A stretch of 10,534 nucleotides of DNA. Origin: Clostridium sp. CAG:411. Lineage in GTDB: Bacteria; Bacillota; Clostridia; Lachnospirales; Lachnospiraceae. Positions 6,233 to 10,534 of the stretch are shown piece after piece. The stretch covers positions 1 to 10,534 of the forward strand of contig FR899652.1 of the NCBI GenBank assembly GCA_000437275.1, written 5' to 3'. A program made the position numbers and the translations under genes. Under the pieces are notes generated by a model. That model was not told where the DNA came from. It ran no database searches and saw only the letters and a program-made list of their open reading frames with translations. Within the stretch, counting starts at the first letter, position 1, and every line of letters starts with the position of its first letter.

Positions 6233-6261
6233 TTGCGTTTCACTAAAAAATGGAATATAGT
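6233..6261 (+). promoter_or_regulatory. Possible yqeY promoter
   Basis: TATAGT (6256-6261) is 5/6 to the -10 consensus, with a weak TTGCGT (6233-6238) 17 bp upstream. A start near 6268 would put the GGTTACA/TGTAACC hairpin (6274-6292) at the very 5' end of the transcript. Confidence 0.35.
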
Positions 6262-6273
6262 GTTTATGGGAAA

Positions 6274-6292
6274 GGTTACAGCGGTTGTAACC
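6274..6292 (+). repeat. Perfect inverted repeat in the yqeY leader
   Basis: GGTTACAGCGGTTGTAACC has 7-bp arms around a 5-nt loop. With no T-run after it, it is not a terminator. It may stabilise the mRNA 5' end or serve as an operator. Confidence 0.45.
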
Positions 6293-6325
6293 AAGAATAG
6301 GCGATTGCCGAATCTTATAAAATGT

Positions 6326-6331
6326 AGGAGG
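6326..6331 (+). promoter_or_regulatory. yqeY: Ribosome site that decides the yqeY start
   Basis: AGGAGG ends 1 nt before the in-frame ATG at 6333 but 7 nt before the ATG at 6339. Only the second spacing is normal, so translation should start at 6339. Confidence 0.8.
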
Positions 6332-6338
6332 TATGATT

Positions 6339-6776
6339 ATGAATTTAGAAACACTACAAAAAGATATGATTGCTGCAATGAAGGCAAAAGAAAAGTTAAA
6401 AAAAGAAACCATTTCTTCTTTGATTTCTGCCGTGAAAAAAGCTGGAATTGACAATGGAGATCGTGAAAATATTCCAGAGGAATTAGTAAACCAGACAATT
6501 TTAAAAGAAGTAAAGACATTGCAGGAACAGGTAGATACCTGCCCAGCAGAGCGTGAAGATTTAAAGGAAGAATATACACGGCGTTTAGCCATTGCTAAGG
6601 CATATGCTCCAACACTTCTTTCAGCAGAGGAAGTAAAAGAAATATTGGAAAAAGATTTTGCGGATGTGATTGCAAGTAAGAATAAAGGACAGATTATGAA
6701 AGCAGTTATGCCTTCTTTGAAGGGAAAAGCAGACGGTAAAGTAATTAACCAGGTTGTTGGAGAATTGTGTAAATAA
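6339..6776 (+). CDS. yqeY: GatB/YqeY domain-containing protein
   Basis: A 145-residue soluble protein that is a stand-alone YqeY domain of usual length (about 147-150). The start MNLETLQKDMIAAMKAKEK leads into the long N-terminal helices. The rest carries family hallmarks: VNQTILKEVKTLQEQVD, ERE-x-LKEEY, AYAPTLLSAEEVKEIL, and the C-terminal small helical domain NKGQIMKAVMPSLKGKADGK-x-INQVVGE. The C-terminal domain is shared with the tail of GatB, the tRNA-dependent amidotransferase subunit that binds tRNA, so a role near tRNA or ribosome quality is usually suggested; the true function is not settled. It is preceded by the repeat-rich intergenic region and closed by a terminator, hence a single-gene unit. 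In many Firmicutes yqeY follows rpsU; rpsU is not here. Confidence 0.93.
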   Translation: MNLETLQKDMIAAMKAKEKLKKETISSLISAVKKAGIDNGDRENIPEELVNQTILKEVKTLQEQVDTCPAEREDLKEEYTRRLAIAKAYAPTLLSAEEVKEILEKDFADVIASKNKGQIMKAVMPSLKGKADGKVINQVVGELCK

Positions 6777-6784
6777 GATAAAGC

Positions 6785-6839
6785 AAGAGACCGTCATAGG
6801 AGCAAAAGCAAAATTTTTGCAAATGTGATGGTCTCTTTT
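6785..6839 (+). terminator. Terminator after yqeY
   Basis: AAGAGACCGTCA (6785-6796) pairs with TGATGGTCTCTT (6826-6837) with one G-U. A nested GCAAAA/TTTTGC hairpin sits in the loop, and a short TTTTGTT tail follows. Confidence 0.75.
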
Positions 6840-6898
6840 GTTACAGTTTACAGGTAGGTGAATTATAATTCTTTTTTGAGTGTCTGTATCATAAGGGC

Positions 6899-6928
6899 TT
6901 GACGGTTTGTTTACTTTCATTGTATACT
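6899..6928 (+). promoter_or_regulatory. Promoter of the DUF2752-DUF4234 operon
   Basis: TTGACG (6899-6904) and TATACT (6923-6928) are 18 bp apart, each 5/6 to consensus. The start would fall near 6935, about at the ribosome site, leaving a very short leader of some 10 nt. A perfect palindrome GAATTATAATTC (6860-6871) lies upstream. Confidence 0.6.
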
Positions 6929-6944
6929 TTACAAGGAGAAAAAA

Positions 6945-7343
6945 ATGTCGAATTTTGGAAAATGTTTTATAACAATTTTAGCTTTTTACGCTTTGCTTGC
7001 ATTGCTGGGAATTGGTTGCCCCATACGTTTTATAACCGGTATTTCTTGCGCTGGTTGTGGTATGACAAGAGCATATGTGGCATTCTTTCATGGAAGAGTA
7101 TTGCAGGCATTTCATTATCACCCACTGTTTTGGATTGTGCCGTTGGTGGGAGTGCTATTATGGAAAAGAAGGCAATTGCCAGAAAAAGTGTTTCGAATTA
7201 TTTTGGGAGTAGTAATTGGAATATTTTTGTTGGCTTATGTGATAAGGCTAGTGGATTGCAACGATACCGTTGTGACAATAGATATAAAACATGGCATATT
7301 TTTTCGAATCGTTACATATTTTGAGATGATTATAAAAGATTAA
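6945..7343 (+). CDS. DUF2752 domain membrane protein
   Basis: A 132-residue membrane protein. Its signature is GISCAGCGMTRAYVAFFHGR (32-51) followed by AFHYHPLFW, the C-x-G-C-G-[ML]-T-R block and downstream HP/NPL motif that define DUF2752. A further Cys25-Pro26 precedes it, as is usual. Predicted membrane segments are about 8-24, 60-74 and 84-102; the Cys motif lies between the first and second. The function of DUF2752 is unknown; the cysteine pair suggests metal or redox binding, but that is inference. AAGGAG lies 6 nt before ATG. The TAA overlaps the AAGGAG of the next gene, which begins 10 nt later, so the two are co-translated neighbours. The family is widespread in gut Clostridia, often beside DUF4234 or other small membrane proteins. 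Confidence 0.88.
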   Translation: MSNFGKCFITILAFYALLALLGIGCPIRFITGISCAGCGMTRAYVAFFHGRVLQAFHYHPLFWIVPLVGVLLWKRRQLPEKVFRIILGVVIGIFLLAYVIRLVDCNDTVVTIDIKHGIFFRIVTYFEMIIKD

Positions 7344-7353
7344 GGAGAAATGT

Positions 7354-7764
7354 ATGAGAATTAAAGAAGACAGAAGTTTATTAATGTATATTGTACTTAC
7401 TATCATTACTTGTGGGATTTATAGTTACTATTTTGTGTACAAATTAGCACAGGATATGAATGTAATGTGTAGTGGAGATGGTGAAGAAACCGCAGGATTA
7501 TTGAAATTTATTTTATTGTCCATTGTTACATGCGGAATTTATTCTTGGTTTTGGTATTACAAATTAGGAAATCGTATTTACCAAAATGGTTCTAAGTATG
7601 GATTAGACTTTGTAGAAAATGGTACTACGGTTATTATGTGGTTGCTGTTTGGTTCTTTCCTTTGCGGAGTAGGATCTTTCTATGGCGTATATATTATTAT
7701 CAAGAATACAAATGCTATGGCACAGGCATATAATAGAAATCTTGGAAGCTCAATGAATTATTAA
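7354..7764 (+). CDS. DUF4234-type membrane protein with three related units
   Basis: A 136-residue membrane protein. The block TCGIYSYYFVYKLAQDMN (19-36) recurs as TCGIYSWFWYYKLGNRI (59-75), a 40-residue period, and a third, weaker copy reads LCGVGSFYGVYIIIKNTNAM (103-122). Each copy is the end of a hydrophobic helix followed by an aromatic-rich turn, so the chain probably has three to five membrane segments. This internal duplication and the TCGIY motif are typical of DUF4234, whose role is unknown. The start has AAGGAG (7342-7347) 6 nt upstream, and the gap to the DUF2752 gene is only 10 nt, so they form an operon. Conserved Cys20, Cys60 and Cys104, one per unit, may matter structurally or for metal binding. 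It ends at a strong bidirectional hairpin. Confidence 0.82.
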   Translation: MRIKEDRSLLMYIVLTIITCGIYSYYFVYKLAQDMNVMCSGDGEETAGLLKFILLSIVTCGIYSWFWYYKLGNRIYQNGSKYGLDFVENGTTVIMWLLFGSFLCGVGSFYGVYIIIKNTNAMAQAYNRNLGSSMNY

Positions 7765-7800
7765 GCCGAAAGCGGTTTATAAATCAATATACTCTCAATA

Positions 7801-7834
7801 AAAAGAGACTCTAGTGAAAGCTAGAGTCTCTTTT
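7801..7834. terminator. Bidirectional terminator between convergent operons
   Basis: AAAAGAGACTCTAG (7801-7814) pairs perfectly with CTAGAGTCTCTTTT (7821-7834), 14 bp around a 6-nt loop. Tails are TTTTGTTT on the plus strand and TTTTTATTG on the minus strand, so it serves the DUF4234 operon and the leftward secreted-protein operon. Confidence 0.88.
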
Positions 7835-7907
7835 GTTTAATCCTCGGAGAAAATTCCAATTTTAAATTCCATAAGCTTCGTCATTGAAGTTACTTTTATA
7901 GTATTTT

Positions 7908-8111
7908 TTATTGTTTTTTATGATTCTTATAAATCCAATAAAATAGGGCAATCAGCTCTATACTTTCAAATAAAATCAAAAGTGGTAAATTAATTTTGAG
8001 AAGATTGCAGATATATCCTATTAGCAATGCACACATAACAATAATGGTGCAACAAATTTCCAGTATTCTGCTGTTACTATTTTTATTATTCCAATGCTGT
8101 CCATTTACCAT
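7908..8111 (-). CDS. Small two-helix membrane protein, candidate immunity protein
   Basis: A 67-residue protein with a polar Asn-rich start (MVNGQHWNNKNSNSR) and two membrane segments, about 16-36 (ILEICCTIIVMCALLIGYIC) and 42-61 (LPLLILFESIELIALFYW), closed by the basic tail KNHKKQ. No family is recognised. Its ATG lies inside the 3' end of the upstream secreted-protein gene, with a 26-bp overlap in another frame and AAGGA a few bases upstream, so translation is probably coupled to that gene. Small membrane proteins made next to an exported protein in this manner are often immunity proteins for bacteriocins or toxins. That role is inference from layout and size only. It could also be a chance ORF, but the overlap, the ribosome site and the clean two-helix pattern argue for a gene. 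Confidence 0.6.
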   Translation of the reverse strand: MVNGQHWNNKNSNSRILEICCTIIVMCALLIGYICNLLKINLPLLILFESIELIALFYWIYKNHKKQ

Positions 8112-8946
8112 TATATCCTTTTGCTCCTTTCATTTCTTTTCCATCCCATTTAGAAATATCTATAAATGACATTCCGTTTGACATATAAAATTTAAGACAA
8201 GCTCCGTATTTATATTTCTTTGTTTTTTTGTTATAACCGCATTTTTTATGTAGTTCATTTACTGCACTTTTTTTAAAATCAACTGACATACCAAATAACT
8301 GAATTGTAGAAAAGGCTGCTGACAAAATAGAAGCTGCCTTTCCAGAAAATCCTAATGCAATACAACTTGCTGAATATACTCCATTTACAAGTAAACTTTG
8401 ATTTTCTAGATAATCCGCGTCTTCAATATATGCTTGAGCAGTTAAACAGTTTTTTGGTGAAAAGTAAACAATTTTATTATAGATTATTGAATTAGGATAA
8501 TATAAGGCAGAGTTATTATTTACTTCCCATACACCACCCTTATGATTTCTTTTTTTGTCTGTATGCGATTTAATTGTACATTTGACATTTGCACAGATGT
8601 AAGGTCTGACTTTAACGTTATTTGGATTTGTCAATGAAATTTTAACAATATATTTATTCTTTCCAGAATATTTTTTAATATTATATTTATATTTCTTTTT
8701 GTTCTTTACTGATTTAAGTTTTTTGGAGGAAAATATTCCTTTTTTGTATATGACTATGTTTACTTGTTGGGTAGAGTTAATAATAATATCTGTTGAACCA
8801 TAGGCACTACCAGAAATAGTTTCTGTTCCTGCTGTAATATTTTTTGTTGTAGAGGATGCCATTATTTTCTTGGTGGGGATTACACCAATTGATGTAATAA
8901 TTATCACCATAATTAAAAATTTTGATAATGTGTTTTGCGTTTTCAT
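8086..8946 (-). CDS. Secreted protein with signal peptide, function unknown (possible bacteriocin-like effector)
   Basis: A 286-residue exported protein. The N-terminus has a basic end, a hydrophobic core (FLIMVIIITSIGVI, 10-23) and a probable signal peptidase I site after Ala30. Next come a Ser/Thr-rich strand region (32-60), a very Lys/Tyr-rich stretch (about 68-105) that reads like a beta sandwich, and PYICANVKC. A Gly/Ala/Ser-rich hydrophobic helix region follows (about 190-220, SASCIALGFSGKAASILSAA). The end is basic and aromatic (KKTKKYKYGACLKFYMSNGM). Six or so cysteines remain in the mature part, allowing disulfides. I recognise no family. AAAAGGAG lies 6 nt before the ATG. Codon use is distinctly more AT-rich than in the neighbours, hinting at horizontal transfer. 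The next gene, a tiny membrane protein, overlaps its end. An exported antibacterial protein or a surface protein are the main options. Confidence 0.75.
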   Translation of the reverse strand: MKTQNTLSKFLIMVIIITSIGVIPTKKIMASSTTKNITAGTETISGSAYGSTDIIINSTQQVNIVIYKKGIFSSKKLKSVKNKKKYKYNIKKYSGKNKYIVKISLTNPNNVKVRPYICANVKCTIKSHTDKKRNHKGGVWEVNNNSALYYPNSIIYNKIVYFSPKNCLTAQAYIEDADYLENQSLLVNGVYSASCIALGFSGKAASILSAAFSTIQLFGMSVDFKKSAVNELHKKCGYNKKTKKYKYGACLKFYMSNGMSFIDISKWDGKEMKGAKGYNGKWTALE

Positions 8947-8975
8947 TTTTTTCTCCTTTTAATTAGTGTAAATAT

Positions 8976-9004
8976 ATTGTATCTTAATTATTGCCAATAT
9001 TCAA
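8976..9004 (-). promoter_or_regulatory. Promoter of the secreted-protein operon
   Basis: On the minus strand TTGAAT (8999-9004) and TACAAT (8976-8981) are separated by 17 bp, each near consensus. The start near 8969 gives a leader of about 23 nt with AAAAGGAG in it. Confidence 0.6.
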
Positions 9005-9090
9005 GAAAAATTTATTTAATTGGGCAAAAAAAACATTTAGGTAGTATATGTGTCAATAATACATTTAAGGTTTGTATTTTAGAAACAGAG

Positions 9091-9099
9091 TGATAAAAT
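9091..9099 (+). promoter_or_regulatory. Extended -10 promoter of the blaI-M56 operon
   Basis: TGATAAAAT has TAAAAT at 9094-9099 with an extended TG. A start near 9106 would place the palindrome 9114-9129 at about +8 to +24. The perfect TTGACA at 9102-9107 is an alternative -35 but has no good -10 at the right distance. Confidence 0.4.
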
Positions 9100-9113
9100 C
9101 CTTGACACAAATG

Positions 9114-9129
9114 GTAAACAAATGTTTAC
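9114..9129. promoter_or_regulatory. Probable operator of the BlaI-type repressor
   Basis: GTAAACAAATGTTTAC is a perfect 16-bp palindrome, directly before the ribosome site of the repressor gene. Size and position fit autoregulation by a BlaI/MecI dimer, although its centre is not the TACAnnTGTA core typical of BlaI, MecI and CopY sites. Confidence 0.6.
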
Positions 9130-9130
9130 A

Positions 9131-9138
9131 AAAGGAGG
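9131..9138 (+). promoter_or_regulatory. Ribosome site that decides the repressor start
   Basis: AAAGGAGG touches the in-frame ATG at 9139 but lies 6 nt before the ATG at 9145, so 9145 is the likely start. Confidence 0.8.
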
Positions 9139-9144
9139 ATGGTT

Positions 9145-9531
9145 ATGAAAGAAAATGCAAAAGTTAGTTTATCCAATGCGGAATGGCGTGTTATGGATTT
9201 GTTATGGGATAAAAATCCAATGACTATTGCACAGATGGTGCAGCATTTTGAAGGAATTACGGATTGGGACAGACATGTTATCATTATGATGCTCAAGCGT
9301 ATGGAGGCAAAAGGTGCTGTGTCCTATCATACAGTTGGCAGGGCAAAACAATACTATCCGCTTGTGGATAAAAACGAGGCATGTGTGCAGGAAACAGAAG
9401 ATTTTTTGGATCGTGTTTACAAAGGAAGTTTGGGGTTGATGTTGACGACAATGGTACAACAGGAGAAAATTAGCAGCAATGAACTGGATGAATTACGCAA
9501 AATACTGAATGGGGGAGAAGAGGATGTATAG
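9145..9531 (+). CDS. BlaI/MecI/CopY-family transcriptional repressor
   Basis: A 128-residue winged-helix repressor of usual family length. The DNA-binding domain covers about 7-80: LSNAEWRVMDLLWDKNPMTI (9-28), a recognition helix in WDRHVIIMMLKRMEAKGAV, and a wing in VSYHTVGRAKQYYPLV. The family normally has TV-x-T-x-L-x-RL at the recognition helix; here the form is HVIIMMLKRM. The C-terminal part (about 82-128) holds the dimer helices DFLDRVYKG and LDELRKIL. In the known systems the dimer represses its own operon and a resistance gene until the partner M56 protease leads to its cleavage. The next gene, an M56 peptidase, overlaps it by 8 bp, so the pair is co-transcribed. A perfect palindrome at 9114-9129 is the likely own operator. 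No beta-lactamase gene is in the window, so the controlled function is unknown. Confidence 0.92.
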   Translation: MKENAKVSLSNAEWRVMDLLWDKNPMTIAQMVQHFEGITDWDRHVIIMMLKRMEAKGAVSYHTVGRAKQYYPLVDKNEACVQETEDFLDRVYKGSLGLMLTTMVQQEKISSNELDELRKILNGGEEDV

Positions 9532-10534
9532 TGTAGTTGTATCATCAAGTGTACTGATACTTGCCATTTTGCTCATTCGCAAGATTTTTTTTCATCGGGT
9601 TGGAAAATGCTTTCTGTATGCATTGTGGCTTTTGGTGGCTATTCGCTTATTACTGCCCCTTCCGGGAATGGTTTTGCAGGGAACGATAGGATGGAGTGGG
9701 CCAACCATAAATACACCGTATAGTATTATGAACGTTGCAAATAAGTGGTTACCCGGACAAAAGACAATACAGACAGAAAATTATTCTAATCGGCAGGAAG
9801 AAAAAAATAATTCCAAGATTGTGGAAAAACAGATAGAGACAAAGGGTGGACAATCGGCAAATATAACTAATGCAAGCAAAACAAAAAATGAGAAGTTACA
9901 AAATGGGAATGTGGCTACTACAAAACAAAAGAAATGGTTAAAACATGCAAACTGGGTTCAAAGGTTCTATCCCATTACGGTCAAAAAAATAGCCGTGTTG
10001 CTATGGGTGTTTGGCATGGTTTGTTTGCTTGGTGTACAAATACAGGTGGAAAGAAAATTTAGAAGAATTTTAGTGGAAAATAGACGCAAAGCGGTAGTCT
10101 ACGGACCGCATGTTTATATTGCAAATGGAATTCGTACACCACTTTTATTTCGAAGTAAAGGCATTGCAACTGATATTTACCTTCCAGAACATATTGTTCA
10201 GCGGCAGGATCTTGTGGAACATGCAATATTACATGAAAAAGTACATAAGAGACATGGAGATATTTGGTGGGGATATCTTAGAAATTTTATTGTTGCTGTA
10301 TATTGGTTTCATCCATTGGTATGGGTTGCGGCAATTTTATCGAAAAAGGATTGTGAATATGCCTGTGACAGTGGAGTTATGAAAGGAATGAATCAGAAAG
10401 ATCGTATTTCTTATGGAAATAGTTTGTTGTCTTTGATGCAAATTGGAAAGGGTATCAGTTTCTTTTCTGTGGCAACAGGCATGTCAGTAGGAAAATCTGA
10501 GATAAAGGAGAGGATAAGTTTGAAACAAATAAGT
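9524..10534 (+). CDS. M56-family (BlaR1/MecR1-like) membrane metallopeptidase, 3' end outside window
   Basis: An open frame of 337 codons runs from ATG 9524 to the right edge without a stop. GGGGGAG (9511-9516) lies 7 nt before the ATG, which overlaps the repressor gene by 8 bp. Membrane helices are at about 3-19 and 27-48. A long hydrophilic loop rich in Asn, Lys and Gln follows (about 50-150), then a third helix near 157-175. The zinc site reads HEKVH (His237, Glu238, His241) and is followed by RHGD, YWFHPLVWVA and CEYACD, where Glu278 is the third ligand. In BlaR1/MecR1 the protease domain lies in the cytoplasm between helices 3 and 4 and, after an outside signal, leads to loss of the BlaI repressor. 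The sensor that would follow is cut off, so the signal cannot be guessed. The long loop between helices 2 and 3 exceeds that of BlaR1. Confidence 0.9.
   Translation, partial: MYSVVVSSSVLILAILLIRKIFFHRVGKCFLYALWLLVAIRLLLPLPGMVLQGTIGWSGPTINTPYSIMNVANKWLPGQKTIQTENYSNRQEEKNNSKIVEKQIETKGGQSANITNASKTKNEKLQNGNVATTKQKKWLKHANWVQRFYPITVKKIAVLLWVFGMVCLLGVQIQVERKFRRILVENRRKAVVYGPHVYIANGIRTPLLFRSKGIATDIYLPEHIVQRQDLVEHAILHEKVHKRHGDIWWGYLRNFIVAVYWFHPLVWVAAILSKKDCEYACDSGVMKGMNQKDRISYGNSLLSLMQIGKGISFFSVATGMSVGKSEIKERISLKQIS

Larger units (their letters stand above)
5986..6325. other. Intergenic region rich in inverted repeats
   Basis: This gap between divergent genes has no supported ORF. It holds four inverted repeats: TCGGGC/GCCCGA (6100-6115), AGCCAGAA/TTCTGGCT (6132-6139 with 6165-6172, plus outer ATAAAG/CTTTAT at 6121-6126 and 6173-6178), TGTTTGTTACAAACA (6204-6218) and GGTTACA/TGTAACC (6274-6292). 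CTGTTACC (6196-6203) is also nearly inverted to GGTTACAG (6274-6281). A structured RNA, a small decayed mobile element or operators are all possible. Confidence 0.45.

Noticed and set aside
6149..6592. Minus-strand open frame of 147 codons opposite yqeY
   Set aside because: It is antisense to a clearly recognised YqeY gene, has no ribosome site, and its translation is Ser/Phe/Lys-rich shadow sequence.
6899..7324. Plus-strand frame overlapping the DUF2752 gene
   Set aside because: It begins with a TTG that is the -35 element itself; the other frame has AAGGAG, ATG and the full DUF2752 signature.
9051..9056. Perfect TTGACA on the minus strand as -35 of the secreted-protein gene
   Set aside because: No -10 lies 16-18 bp downstream; the TTGAAT-N17-TACAAT pair at 8976-9004 is far better.
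10110..10382. Plus-strand 90-codon frame inside the M56 gene
   Set aside because: The overlapping frame from 9524 is open to the window edge and contains HEKVH and CEYACD, so this is a shadow.

Overview
The window looks like a piece of chromosome from a low-GC Gram-positive anaerobe, most likely a Lachnospiraceae-type Clostridia. The grounds are AT-rich codon use, strong AGGAGG ribosome sites, short intergenic regions closed by U-tailed hairpins, and a gene set typical of that group (Rpn/PD-(D/E)XK nuclease tail, YqeY, DUF2752, DUF4234, BlaI-M56). No plasmid, phage, CRISPR or complete insertion sequence is visible. Species assignment is inference.

Left part (1-2900): the 3' end of an Rpn-type nuclease/transposase gene runs in from the left edge and stops at a terminator. 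A monocistronic SGNH arylesterase/acyltransferase of the MsAcT type follows, with its own promoter. After an AT-rich gap there is an orphan gene whose leader holds a hairpin over a good Shine-Dalgarno sequence. Next is a HAD-IA phosphatase-like gene bracketed by two similar long hairpins.

Middle (2900-6000): metE, the cobalamin-independent methionine synthase, is complete and keeps all its zinc ligands. Its leader is too short for a SAM riboswitch or T-box. A palindrome that matches the streptococcal MetR/MtaR 'Met-box' sits inside the upstream terminator stem, centred about 65 bp before the predicted transcription start. metE converges on a leftward orphan gene across a bidirectional terminator.

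Right part (6000-10534): a 366-bp intergenic region with four inverted repeats leads into yqeY (GatB/YqeY domain). Then comes a two-gene membrane operon, DUF2752 followed by a DUF4234 protein built from three related units. On the minus strand a very AT-rich gene for a secreted, Cys-containing protein overlaps by 26 bp a gene for a 67-residue two-helix membrane protein; this layout resembles an exported effector with its immunity protein. Divergent from it is a BlaI-type repressor that overlaps a BlaR1/MecR1-like M56 peptidase cut by the right edge.

The strongest leads for something new are the secreted-protein/small-membrane-protein pair (7908-8946), the Met-box inside a terminator upstream of metE, and the hairpin-covered leader of the orphan gene at 1550.
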